NCBI GenBank assembly: GCA_036346155.1 | Contig: JARFIY010000299.1 | Span: 5,790,001-5,854,000, forward strand | Origin: Sinelater perroti | Taxonomy: Eukaryota; Arthropoda; Insecta; Coleoptera; Elateridae | Direction: 5' to 3' | DNA: 64,000 nt | Part shown: positions 45,845-57,304 of the stretch, piece by piece | Numbering within the stretch: the first letter of the stretch is position 1 | How the letters are laid out: every line of letters starts with the position of its first letter | The notes under the pieces: model-generated | The model's input: only the letters and a program-made list of their open reading frames with translations | Told to the model about the DNA's origin: nothing | The model's database searches: none | Program-made: the position numbers and the translations under genes

Positions 45845-48035
45845 TGTGAAAAGTCTCTTTGTTTTTAATAGGTGTTAAAATCTTACAGATCAGCTATAGT
45901 AAACCTGTGAGATAGGTGACTTCAAACCCCATACCGTGAACACAAAGAGTTAACCCACAAAGCGCTGCTTCACTTTTTACCTACACGACACCATGGATTA
46001 AATAAATTGCTAAATTTTCATTCAGATTATTGGTATTGCGTTCGTGACCATCCTGTTAGAAGAACGCTATATACATAATCTTCCTCAGTGTTTTATAGGA
46101 ATTAAATCATTTAGAAAAGTTTGGAAATACTTCAAGAAGGGACATTAGTATGATTCTCTCTAATCTTTCTTACAATCTGAACCAATACTCTAAAAGCAGT
46201 TTTTTTATACAGATCTAACTTTTTGTGGGGTTTAATAGGAAACTGGCTTAAATTGCTTTATATTTTTAAAATTAAAGTCTAAGAATAAGTTTCTATCGGC
46301 AGTACCTCTAAAGTCCATACTAAGAAGCCAAACAGTCGCATTTCATCTAATAAGAACCTTTCTTGCATTTGAACTATTAAAAAACATGACAAATACTATC
46401 TCCTCCAAAAAAGAGACTAGTTAATTAATATTTACGTTTTTATTTATGCACTTACATTTTGTTCTTTTTTCATACTTAAAAATCACGGTTACTTCAGAAT
46501 GACGTCATATGATGGTAGTTTTAAATTTCTGTGTTTTTATAGGCCATCTAAATTAAATTTAGATTTTTTTTGTTAAATTTAATTTCTAGATAACTGAGCG
46601 CTGCAAACATTTTCAGAATATTTTTCATTTTCTGTAATATAGCGAATGTATATTAAAGAAGACTAAATAAAAGTTAGTCTAAAAAAAATTGCGAAGAATT
46701 TTCACAGAATTTGTTATAAACCATCTTATAACTGAATATTTGAAGATTGCGATTAACATCATATTTCCAAATTTGTATTAAAAGAACTACTTTAGGTAAA
46801 TACTATTTGTAGTCATTTTAATTATAACTATTTATAATATAATAGCAGGACTTTGTATTTTCGCAAGTAAATACAGAGCAGAGCATACCATCTATTGCAG
46901 CCTGCGGGAACCTGCCGGTAAGCAGATTCCTGTATATTTCAACCGGCGGTTTGTGTTTTTATAACCAATGTTAATAATAAAGAACATGTTGAAAGGGTGC
47001 CGGTTTTCAACTACGAGATTCTAGTTCTTATAATTGGAAAGTTCTCTAGCAATATTATAGTTTAGGATAATCTTGTAAGCTAAAAAGGTTTTATCTGAAC
47101 CAACTGAAAAGATATTGTAGGGCAAACTGTTTCTATTATCTAGATGTAATGTTCTTCATAGCTTTTGTTATTACACTCCATGGATAAGTTTTTTGAAGAC
47201 TACATAAAGAGGGTAGTTATAACAATGTTCATCAATTTTCCTCATATGCATAATTATAAAACAGAATAAAACTGGACATAACTAGTTGAGAAGAATTCTA
47301 GTAGAGTTTCTTTGACTAAAATTATACTCTTAAAGAATCTTAATAAAAAAATCCTCTTCGAGTTTGTTGTATGGCTTTTGGAATAACATAGCAATATGTA
47401 GTCATGTATTTCCACATCTTTATAGTGATAAATTGAAAGTATCACATTTCCAAGTTGTTGAGAAGATTTTTTAGAACAATATTAAACAAATGTGTAAACA
47501 TAGAAATGGTAAAGATATTTTCCCTTATACATTTTTCTTGTGCTGTTAAAAAATGTAAATATTAAAATCCCAAACCTTCTGAAACATATCTTAACAAAAC
47601 CTTTTTCACCCTCTAATTTTAACTGCTAATATCGTAATTGTGCTATTTGGGACAACATAGAGGATATTTCCGTATTTTAGTCTAGATATATTTTTTAGGA
47701 AACTTTAAACCAATAATACACAAATTGCTGTAGGCGAGTCGCATCTGGCTCTCCATTGATGTGCTGATGTGCTATTTGAACAATTCACGAAATAAAAAAT
47801 TGCCATTTTAAACAGCACATTTTCAAATAATAATTTTTTTATGGGTCATTAGGGAAAATAACCCCAAGGACAAGCTAAATAAAATTTACACTTTAGCGCT
47901 AAAAATAATTTAAAATTAAGAAAACGCGTTGCAATATGTGAAGTTAGGGACTTTTTCCAAAAGTATTGGAACCATCTTCAACGAATTTGCGGGGCTGTTG
48001 CCAGATCCAAGGGTAAAGGCCGAAAACGAAAGTCC
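45845..48035. other. AT-rich stretch, nothing recognised
   Basis: No exon or nameable repeat was found. A small GC-richer patch at 46,885-46,950 contains C-T-G-C-G-G-G-A-A-C-C-T-G-C-C-G-G but no recognisable feature. Confidence 0.35.
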
Positions 48036-48039
48036 GAAA

Positions 48040-49480
48040 ACCATAGAAACATAGAGCAAATAGAGTCATAAATATAAGGGAATTAGTTTAACGAACAGGT
48101 AAAAGGCTGAGACTTCTTTGGAATTCGAAAATTGGGAAGCGGGAATGATGAACTAAAAGCAGTATTAAATGAGAAACAAGAAGAACAGATGGATTAATTT
48201 AAGAAAGTTAAAGAAGTATGGGAATTAAAGAAAGTGGAATGAGGGGATAGCGAAGATTTGGCGCCAAGGACTGAAGAGTTGTAAAATAAACTAGAAAACT
48301 AAGAAAAGAAAAAGAAAGAAAAAGCCAAATGCAATAATAAAAGGTCTGCATATTAAAGAATACGTTGGGAAGTGGAATCAAAAATATAAACTACATTTAA
48401 AATAGGATAAGACTATCAAAAACAAACAATGGTTGTGAAAATAAAAAGCTGAGCGATGAAAAGGAAATAATAGAAATAAAGAAGGAATTGGGGAACATGG
48501 GAATAATTATAGAGAATGATCTCACACGAACATAATTGCAAATATAAATAGTAATAAAAAAAATGGAACACGTATCCGAATTGGATTTTAAAAATTCCAT
48601 AAATGTGTCTGCAACCAATGCAATAACAAAACCCCAAAGCAAAGCACTTATAAGGGATAACAAGAAAAGAATATGGGAGTCAAGAAAAATACGAAATGTG
48701 GAATATTTAAATTACAAAAGTGCATCAAGACAACTGAAAAGATAATACAAGAAACAAGTTTTAAAAGAGTTATAAACAGAGTTAAAAATTATGTTTTCCT
48801 AAATTGGTAGCAAAAGCCGGATTAGAAAACTTGATAAATTCCAATGTAGTAAATAAAAGAATTAATTTAGTATAATTAATAGTTAATCTCCTCACAGAAG
48901 AAATAGAAGAGAATGAAAAAGACAAGTTTTTGGTAAAAATGCTACAGGGGGTTTAAGGAACTATAAATTTACAGATAATAAGAGACCCGGAATAGACAAA
49001 ATCCAGATTTTAGACAGCAAGATCAGAATTAAGGAGATTACGCCGTAGAAATTCAGACTAAGTAAGGAAAGTCGCCTACACTCTTCAATATAGTGCTAGA
49101 ATATGTTTCGGGAGAGAATAAAATTAGAACTTTTAACATTATGTAGTGTGGGCATTTTTGTTGTATCTAAAGACTGAAGTAACTAGCAAAGGAGAAGAGA
49201 ACAAAAATCTAAACGAAAATTGTGACAGGAGTGTTATATTTTAACTTAGTGTTAATTAAACGTTGTCGAAGGCAGCGCAAGTAGAAGTATATAAGATAAT
49301 GTAAAATCTGTGGTCACCTGTAATATAGACTTCTTTAACAATGTGGGTGTGAGCTGGACCCTGGAGGAAGAAAAAGAAAAAAAACTGTCCAAAACATGGA
49401 GTCGGTTAAGGAAAACTATAAGTATGTTTTTAATAATTTGTCTCTATGTATGCGTTTGATTTCTCGAGGATTTCGCCAGT
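48040..49480 (+). mobile_element. Probable remains of a non-LTR retrotransposon
   Basis: The plus strand is A-rich and reads as lysine-rich peptide. Around 48,660-48,745 the sequence K-K-R-I-W-E-S-R-K then Y-L-N-Y-K-S-A-S-R-Q-L-K resembles the linker after the endonuclease in several insect non-LTR elements (W-W-N-x-x...Y-x-x-x-R-x-x-x-K). Near 48,985 R-P-G-I-D-K-I-Q-I is like the A-P-G-x-D-x-I segment that begins the reverse transcriptase. No intact catalytic motif was found. Confidence 0.4.
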
Positions 49481-49484
49481 CGAC

Positions 49485-50235
49485 GTCAAATATAAAATAA
49501 TTTTTGAAGAAAAAACTACAATTAAATATTTCAAATATTATCATAACTTTCACAAATTATTTTTTGGATTTAGTAAGGTTTACAGAGATAGTACGAGGCA
49601 TCTTCGCTCGTTATGATTAAGTTCCTCACGACAAACGTCGCAAATCTGTCGAATTATGACATAAGAGGGGGAACGACTTAAGATTCAACTTAGCGATAAT
49701 ATCCTTAAGAAGTTCCAGTGCACGCGTGGCATGAACAACCCTTGGGAGGACGAAACACATCACCCGAAAACCGGTAGGAGAATATTCGCAGTTAGATGTC
49801 TTCTTAAGGATGGCCGGCATTTGCTAAAATTGCTTCCGAGGACAGAATAAGCTACAGCAGTGCTCAGGCATCATTGCTGGCAATATTGAGTTTCGAAAAT
49901 TGTCTTTACAATACATAATCCATGTAATTGACCATACTCAACAAAAATCAGAGGAACGGAAAACTAAACACATTAAAAAACAAAACAACACAAAATTTTA
50001 ATACTTTTACAGTACGATTTAGTTAAAATTCCAGCTAATTTACGAAATACCTTTGTTTTGATCGTAACGTTTACCAATTTTCAAATTACAGCCTGTTTTG
50101 GTAAAGTTTAAAAGAAATTTAGTAAAAATATTGGTATTTGATTATTGCGTTCAAATCTAAGATTATGATAATCAGATTTTTGAAGTTTTGATCAGATGTA
50201 CGTTTTATGGAAAAGTAACCTTTCGCAATATTTCA
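49485..50235. other. Unassigned stretch
   Basis: A GC-richer part at 49,570-49,890 carries a 64-codon minus-strand frame (49,626-49,820) with evenly spread hydrophobic residues that I could not place in a family. It may be part of an old transposon. The rest is AT-rich. Confidence 0.25.
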
Positions 50236-50239
50236 GTAT

Positions 50240-50420
50240 GACTTTAACTCCCCTTGTGGGAGCATAGCCTGCGAACTGAAAAGCTAAGGTTCTTATATGT
50301 TCTCTGATACGAGGGCGATGTGGCAAGCACCGCACCTTAGAAGACCGACATTATTACACCTTGTTCGAAGTGAACGCAGGTACTAAATTATTTTTAGTGA
50401 CTGGGCAGACCATTGGCAGT
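50240..50420 (+). repeat. Dispersed repeat family D, copy 5
   Basis: Shared blocks in order are G-T-G-G-G-A-G-C-A-T-A-G-C-C-T-G-C-G-A-A-C-T-G, T-C-T-C-T-G-A-T-A-C-G, G-G-C-G-A-T-G-T-G, G-A-C-C-G-A-C-A-T-T-A-T-T-A-C-A-C-C-T-T-G-T-T-C-G, and T-T-A-T-T-T-T-T-A-G-T-G-A-C-T-G-G-G-C-A-G-A-C-C-A. This is one of the two fullest copies. Confidence 0.7.
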
Positions 50421-50424
50421 ATGA

Positions 50425-51185
50425 TATTTCTATATGTATCAAACCTACCTAGCTAGAAAAATAATTAAAATGTTTCATGCCCCTAAAACCACTACATAGT
50501 TAGAGAAAATCTAACCCAGTATGATGGGCAATACATCATGAAAAGTTTCGAACATTATCCTGCAAAAAAACCTACTCTACGAATCTCTGTATCGTTTTTA
50601 ACATTTTTCACGAAGAAAATCGACCATTTTCGTTTTTAATCTTAATTATAGATAGTTAAGTTGTCATATTTCTAATTTTTGGATTTTTTGTTATTGCTGC
50701 ATCTTTAGGGCTTTTACCGAAGGCGGATCTTGTGGGTTTTTATGACATGGATTTTATGAACCACCAGCGTTTGTATCTTTGAATGATTGCTCTTTCTATA
50801 ATTAAAAGCAAGTAAAATCAGTAATAAAATAATTGAAAGACTCTTATAGTACAGTATGTGTAAGTTTCCAATTGCTAACATTTTTAAAATACAAAACTAG
50901 ACAGTTAACTGTATAAAGTGTTTATATGCGTCTATTAGAAAAAGGGAAATAGAAGAACACAGACTTTTTAAAACATTTTCTGTAATATTATGCTAATTTT
51001 GGTGTTATTTTGTTGAGCATCTTTTACGTACAAAAGCACCAATTTCAGGTTAAATATAATGAAAGAAGGGAAATCCGGCCTTGATGAGAGCAAATAAATA
51101 CGTGTAAAATTAGCTCTTTAATCTAACTCAAATATTGGGCAATTATTAGCATAGTTTCACATCAAAGTTAATCCAGGTGTAGGTA
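50425..51185. other. AT-rich stretch between two family D copies, nothing recognised
   Basis: No gene or named element is visible. Confidence 0.35.
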
Positions 51186-51189
51186 TATT

Positions 51190-51425
51190 GGTAAGGCTCT
51201 AACGCCCCGCGTAGGACAGCTTGCGAACTGAAAGTCGTCGCACATTATCTCTGATACGCGCGATGTGTGAGACGACCGCCATTATTACCCCTTGTTCAAA
51301 GTGGATGCAGATACTCAATTATTTTCAGTGACTGAATAAACCACCCGCCAAGCATCAGAAATGGACCCGGGTTCGTTTGCACTGCAGTCCGCCCCTCATC
51401 CATGGGACCATGCTGGCTTAGGCAT
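51190..51425 (+). repeat. Dispersed repeat family D, copy 6
   Basis: It has the same block order as the copy at 50.2 kb: T-C-T-A-A-C-G-C-C-C-C-G-C-G-T, C-T-T-G-C-G-A-A-C-T-G, G-A-C-G-A-C-C-G-C-C-A-T-T-A-T-T-A-C-C-C-C-T-T-G-T-T-C, and T-C-A-G-T-G-A-C-T-G-A-A-T-A-A-A-C-C-A-C-C-C-G-C-C-A. A GC-rich extension to about 51,425 follows, where copy 1 also has extra sequence. Confidence 0.7.
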
Positions 51426-51849
51426 ACAGTTAGTTAAGTAACTAAAAGTTAGTAGTAGTCTCAAATTAAGAAATTCAGGTTGCAATTTAGCCTAACGTAA
51501 GTAAATTTTATATACACAAGGACGTGGACTAAGCCAGTCTTGCGGCTTACCGCTTAAGATAAGAGGCAATTTCCAGCCGGTATCCACTAAAGGACAGGCT
51601 CGTACTTAGGAAAATCAATAAAAATTAAAGTAAGTAAAATTAAATAAATTATAAAAACGTTTAGCGAAATTGTTTATAGTGTTGGACTTTGGATAATAAA
51701 TACAGACCTACCGACAAAGGCAGCTGGGAGCTTGTCTTTTGCACTGTTATTGATAGAATAGGTTTATAATATCCAGAAACAAACAATTTAGACGTAAAAA
51801 AAGAACTAAATAGAGAATGGAAGTAATTAACAATACAAATTACTAAATA

Positions 51850-53620
51850 TGGCAAAAAGTTAGTAAAATATATGAAGGAGAGACAAAAAATAATCAGTGA
51901 ATTAAAAAGAAAATCTAGAATTAAAATGGAGGATGAGCAAACTAGAAAAAAGAATAGCGGAAATAGAAATAAAATAATACAGAAAACACTTATTCGACAA
52001 AAACAAGAAAATAGAAAAAATATCATCATAATAGGATTGCAAATAAAGGCTATTATAGTAACTCAAGATATAAAAAAATGATTAAGGAGGTTTTCAGACT
52101 GAAAGTGCATTTGAAGAAATTGCAAAACTAGATAAAAAGGAGAAAATAATATCCCACTACTGAAAGTGAATAATTATGAAGACAAACAGAAAATAATGGG
52201 ATCCAAAAATAAACTTAAAGAAATAAATTTATACATTGAAGATTATTTACTAAAGGAGGCAAAAGGAATCCAACACAAATTGAGGAAAACAGCCAAAGAA
52301 CTGAGAATGCTCAAGAAAACAGTAGATAGGATATCAGCAGCTAACTCTCAACAGAAAGATGCACTGAAATAAATCTCTTTACAATCTAGTCTCAACAAAA
52401 AAACTAGAAGGAGAATTAGGGATTATAACCCAGTCCCGGATAACCGATGTAGGGTTGAGGAAACAAAAATGGGAAGGGACAAAATGGGAAAGAAAATAAA
52501 AAAACTAAATTAGAAATGCTGGCTGAAGGAAGGCTCTGGAAAAATGTAAATAGAGGATTATGACTTAGTGTATTGCAGAATAGAAATGAATAGCTGAAGC
52601 AGGAGTAGGCTGTGTGCAAATTATAGGAAAAATTAGCCGACTAGAAAGCCATAAATAAAAGACTAATGAAAGTAACAATTGATCATAGAAATAATGAGTG
52701 AATGGAAATAATAACAGTATATGGACTAGGAGAAAGCCATAGTGCGACTAAGAAAGATCATTTTTGGAACGGCTTCAAATAGTATATGACGAAATAAATA
52801 ACCCTGTCACAATTACCGGAGATTTCAATGCCAGAATAAGTACCGACGTTAAAGAAAGGCAAGGAGTGATAGGTAAATATGGTAAGAACGCACTAAACAG
52901 AAATGGCGAAGAACTAATAGATTTTTCTATCAAAAAACACTGGCATATATACTAGAGAAGAACCAAGTTACTACTGAAAAAGAAATTCAATAATCATACA
53001 AGATGTAAGTGTATATAGAAGCGCAGATCTATTAACATGAAAACTAGCAAAAAAGAAATAAAAACTATTAAGACATATAAACTAAAGAAAAAAGAAAAAA
53101 TAGTCGGATCATCAAAGAAAAGAACGAGTTGGTGGGATGAAGAAATTCAACATACTATTAAAAACACAGGTGACATGGAAACAGTACTTTAAAAAGGAAA
53201 TTAGCAGATCAAAATAACCAAAATAAAGGAAGATTTTGGAACAAAGATCGAAAAAGACAGTTGATGCAATCAGAAATTATTTTACAGAACCTTAAAAATT
53301 AGGTTATAGAAATGAACTATTTCAGAAGGATAGCAAATGTAACGATAATGGACAAAATATAATATGATGCCGTAAGAAAAACAACGCAGTGTACCGAGAA
53401 GCTACATGAAAAGACTAAACGAAAAATGCTGAGTTACAGACAAGTGAGGGAAGCAAAGAAAAACTGGTAAGAGAAGAAGAGGTAGATTTCGATGACATGA
53501 GATAACAAAATGGCAAAGTTACTGAAGATCAAAGGATTAACGTGGAAGCAGATCGAAACCTTACCGAGTGAAAGAAAGTTAGAAGGAAAAATGAAATAGT
53601 TTGATCTGTTATGTAGATAC
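51850..53620 (+). mobile_element. Decayed non-LTR retrotransposon with coiled-coil ORF and APE endonuclease remains
   Basis: The plus strand holds a lysine/glutamate-rich coiled-coil-like stretch (51,872-52,370). It contains N-K-L-K-E-I-N-L-Y-I-E-D-Y-L-L-K-E (52,210-52,260), matching the K-x-K-L-K-G-x-x-I-Y-I-E-D-D-L-T pattern of insect non-LTR ORFs. Then come endonuclease pieces. P-V-T-I-T-G-D-F-N-A-R-I (52,806-52,840) has the conserved G-D-F-N. I-G-K-Y-G-K-N-A-L-N-R-N-G-E-E-L-I-D-F follows at 52,870-52,925, and F-T-R-E-E-P-S-Y near 52,950. After 53.0 kb only lysine-rich remains are seen and no reverse transcriptase core is evident. Stops and frameshifts are frequent. Confidence 0.65.
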
Positions 53621-53819
53621 TGACTCGTAGCAAATCATAGATCAAATTTAAAAAGATGTAACTGGGTGATGTTGGGTATTTTTCTTCCGTTGCCTAAAAG
53701 GGGATCTAATATGAACCTTCCCACATATTGAAGTTATTAAAGTCATTACCCATTAAGTCCATTGACGTTCCCAACGTCTACATGTCTTAATGGCTGAGAT
53801 CTTCATGCAAACGCCCTTG

Positions 53820-54790
53820 TGGTGGCTAAACGGGTATTGCAGCTGAAGCCACCTTGCAAATGCAGCTTCGCTAATTGCCATCCCATTTCACATGGAAGAG
53901 CCTCTTTTCAACTACATGTCTTGGAGATAATTCACGGCCGCAACGACAGAACGCATTCGAGACTTAGACACGCTCAGACGTTCTCACAGCGGAATTGCGT
54001 GGGCCAACTCCCATTGTTCGCTGGAAACAACCATAACAAGATGCAATCAGCACGCCACCTCAGCGACAGCGCTCCGGTAGGACGTAGAAAGTGACCACCA
54101 TCACGCGGCGTCTTCATCGCCTCCCCCATAAAGGGTTCGCGCCCCTTGTGTGCTGGGCGCGCTGGCCAGCGGCTGCTCGCCTCATCAATTAGCGTAATGG
54201 AGGCCCGTAACTGTTCAGAGCGCGCTTCCTTTGCTGTTCTTCAATCCGGAAAACATCGGGAGGGTTCACGACTCGTTACAGTTAAATGCATGCAGCGCCG
54301 CGCGGCGCGCACAACGAAGGTAATTACGGGCAGTCGGATTTTTGTGGCGAGCGGGTCATGCTGTTATGATCATGAGTTCGTTAGTTACGGATTTCCGAAT
54401 AGCGCTGTGCAGCCGGCGTAAATCTCGTTGTTGGGGGCACAAGTGGCCGGTCTTTCACCTGGCGCGCGCTCGACGATATCAAACCAAACAAGACGGACAA
54501 TGGTTTTGCAACCGAGCGAATTCAGGAGCGACTGCCACAACTCTTTTCAGGATCGGGGCTGTACGGCGGCTGATATGTCCGCACGGTTGAGACTAAAATG
54601 CGATTGATTTTTTAAGGCGCCGCCCGCCGTGAGCTTTTTATCCTGGCACAAGCTGGCATAAGCGTGCTCGTGCTTTATGCGTGCCGCAGGGGCTCTTGAA
54701 CCTTCCGAACGGCATTAATATGCGACCGCTTTCCACCTTTCCACTGTTTGTCGCCTTGCTTCATCTTCCAAACGGATTAATGTGAATTAA
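53820..54790. promoter_or_regulatory. GC/CpG-rich island, candidate regulatory module
   Basis: Nearly 1 kb of GC-rich DNA, second only to the island at 60.8 kb. Plus-strand frames of 82-91 codons overlap one another and lack family motifs. A TTAAATGCATGCAG stretch near 54,281-54,294 and several TTAAT/ATTA cores lie in otherwise CpG-rich sequence. Function is inferred by analogy with the other islands. Confidence 0.4.
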
Positions 54791-54794
54791 GTGG

Positions 54795-55205
54795 ATCAAC
54801 CCAAAAAATAACTCAATTCAAGGTTTTGAAAGGTGTCCTCGCGTTGTTGGGTTACTGATGCCTGTAGAAGATCAAGCTCAATCGACAATCTTCAAGAGCA
54901 GTTTGATGGGTTTGCTTTGGAGAAAGACCTTTAACATCTTCCGTGACTGGATGAGCGGAGCGTGTCTAATTACCCTACTGTGTTGCATGAGTTGAAACGA
55001 CAACTTCACTTTCTAGTTCCCATATTTTCTTAGAAATTCCGTTTTCAATTGTAAAAAGTTTACAGTTTCTCATTGCAAATTGATAATCAAAGAGAATATA
55101 ATTAACAAAAACCAAAATGGAGTATGCATTTTGAGCGTACAAATCAGTGCGTGAATTTATGATTCATCCTGACAAATTAAAAACAGACATAGAGGCTACA
55201 AATTA
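54795..55205. other. AT-rich spacer, nothing recognised
   Basis: No gene or named repeat is visible. Confidence 0.35.
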
Positions 55206-55209
55206 CACC

Positions 55210-55520
55210 ATTGCCATTCAAACCTAGGTCATAACGAGTTCGTCGGCGAGATGTGGGTAATCAAAATTTTTAAGCACATCGGCACAAATTGCTCTGCGAG
55301 TGTTCCAGCATTGTTGGCATATGGGTCGGAAAAATAACGAGTTGCGGCACAGAAGAGAGAAAGTTGCCGTAATTAGTCTGCAGACTATTTAGCGCCGTTC
55401 CACAAAGAGGCAAAGCATTCAAAGCGTTGTTGATATGAGCTAATAAATTTCAAAGAGCAGCATTATGTGTTGATAAGTGGACGGAACCAGTTCGCCCATA
55501 TATAGATAAGAATAATGACA
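55210..55520. promoter_or_regulatory. Moderately GC-rich patch, possible regulatory module
   Basis: About 300 bp less AT-rich than the neighbours, with a GCCGTAATTAGTCTGCAGACTATTTAGCGCCG-type region at about 55,369-55,398 where a homeodomain core is embedded in GC-rich sequence. It is weaker than the other islands. Confidence 0.25.
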
Positions 55521-56133
55521 GACCATTTGAGAGAAATCGTGCTAATTATTAATTAGGGGAAGAAAATTAAAATGTATGGCGCCACACCATATACAGGAGG
55601 TATTGAGTGTTACGTGTACCTAGAATGACATTATCTACATTGACAAATAAGCAAGAAGGATACAACACTCAATTTATTAATTCATCCTAATAAAAAAAAT
55701 CTAACGTATTACAGTTACTGGAGAACCTTCTTATGGTCATCTATGTGAAGTTTCCAAATTATTTTTTCAACTTTAACCAATCCTATATTGATATAAAATA
55801 GATAAATGTATATGGGATTTCCAAAATAACAAAAAGGCATTTAAAGGTTCTTCTGCAGTCAGTACCAGAAGATAGCATTTAGGTTAAAACTTGCAATACA
55901 AATAGTATCATTTCACACAATAACAATCTTCCAATATTCTCAAACTAAAAGTTACTCTGCTTTTATATGCAGCTTGAAATATTCTATATTGTTTGTTTCT
56001 TCTAAAAGTCATATCTAGAGATGAGACTACATTTTTATATCAATGTCGAAATGATAGTTCCTGTGCAAAAATCTTTCAGTTTTTATTAAATCACTTTTAG
56101 AAGAAGTTTTAAAAGATTCTTTAGCACCATATT

Positions 56134-56147
56134 CCCCCCCCCCCCCC
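56134..56147 (+). repeat. Poly-C tract of 14
   Basis: An uninterrupted run of 14 C lies in AT-rich sequence. Length is likely unstable and error-prone in sequencing. Confidence 0.9.
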
Positions 56148-56379
56148 TTCATATAAAGAACTACAAAGAGCTATTTATGATGTTAAACAGATTAAACCGT
56201 AATAAATTATGCTCAATTGCATATTGACATTCCTGTGAATTTATTTTGCCAAAAATCTTTTCATAGATAATTAGTGCATCTTATTCTAAGAAACTATAAA
56301 TCTACTGCTAGATTTGACAACACAAAGATAAAAGACACATTAAGCGTGAGTGAATCAAATATAAACAGGAATTTTTTTC

Positions 56380-56590
56380 TTATGCGTTCTGAGGTGAATG
56401 GGGAGGTAGAGATGCCTCCCCTCTTTGGCGCTCCGTGGTACGTCAGAAACCCGAACCTCCACAGTGTGGCAAAACTTCCAACAATCAGGGCGACACAGCT
56501 GTGTAAAAATATTAGAAACCATCCTAACCCAGCCTAGGAAATTACGGCTCAGAAACGCGTAGTCGCCACGGCGCCCGATGCAGGTGATTC
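56380..56590 (+). mobile_element. Jockey-like retrotransposon C-terminal fragment
   Basis: The plus strand reads F-G-A-P-W-Y-V-R-N-P-N-L-H-S-V then L-P-T-I-R-A-T and N-I-R-N-H-P-N-P-A (56,424-56,536). This matches the A-P-W-Y-V-x-N-x-x-L-H-x-D-L-x-x-P-x-V ... H-P-N block that ends Jockey Pol proteins. Only this end is present, consistent with a severely 5'-truncated insertion. Confidence 0.6.
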
Positions 56591-56599
56591 TTCTGTAAG

Positions 56600-57110
56600 T
56601 GATAATGAAGGTGGCAACTTCCACAAATAGGTTTCCAGATAAAGGAGAGGAAGTTAGGGGCTTCAAAATTGAGATGTAACAAGTGAGTGGTACCTTCCAC
56701 TATCGATTTTTTTTAGTCTGTATAAAGATACGATAACACAAGATATTCTAGTCGATTGCTCAAGATACTAAAACGTAAAATTTACGAAATTTTGAAAAGA
56801 CTTAAAACAGTTTGCGGATAACACCCCTAAGAATACTCAGGTGTACGAGTGACATAAAAAAGTTAAAAATTAAGGTCACCGATGTTATTCGAAGACCAGT
56901 TTGCCGAGTAGAATATTCGCGTTATTCGCCACATTTATGTAAATGATTACAAATTGTTGAAACTGATTCTGACAATTTAGAGGCGAAATAAAATTTGCAC
57001 ATTGTCGGAAAAGACGCGATTTTCCAATTTTAAACGTAATCTTGCTTCACGGCAAACCCAGGTCCCATAAGGTTTTCTAAGCTTGGCCAAATATTAAGAA
57101 TATGTTCTAG
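56600..57110. other. AT-rich spacer, nothing recognised
   Basis: No gene or named repeat is visible. Confidence 0.35.
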
Positions 57111-57114
57111 ACTA

Positions 57115-57300
57115 TAATGCCCTTCATTTACACGAGGAGGTCCGTGGGTTCGTGCACGCACGTCGGACCCGCTTTCGCTCCTTGCCAAATAGCCGGGCGG
57201 CCGCGGCTATCGGGCCGCTGCATTACCGAACACAAAAAACGCGTCTGCCACGGCCAATCGGTTTGCTTTCCCCGAGCGGAGCTCCGATTGTAAGTTAAAT
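57115..57300. promoter_or_regulatory. Small GC/CpG-rich island, candidate regulatory module
   Basis: About 185 bp with GGCGGCCGCGG and many CpG dinucleotides, sharply bounded by AT-rich DNA on both sides. No open frame of note. Confidence 0.35.
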
Positions 57301-57304
57301 TGTT

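Noticed and set aside
49626..49820. A 64-codon minus-strand frame with protein-like composition
   Set aside because: It could not be linked to any family and has no splice signals checked beyond chance. It may be part of an old transposon.
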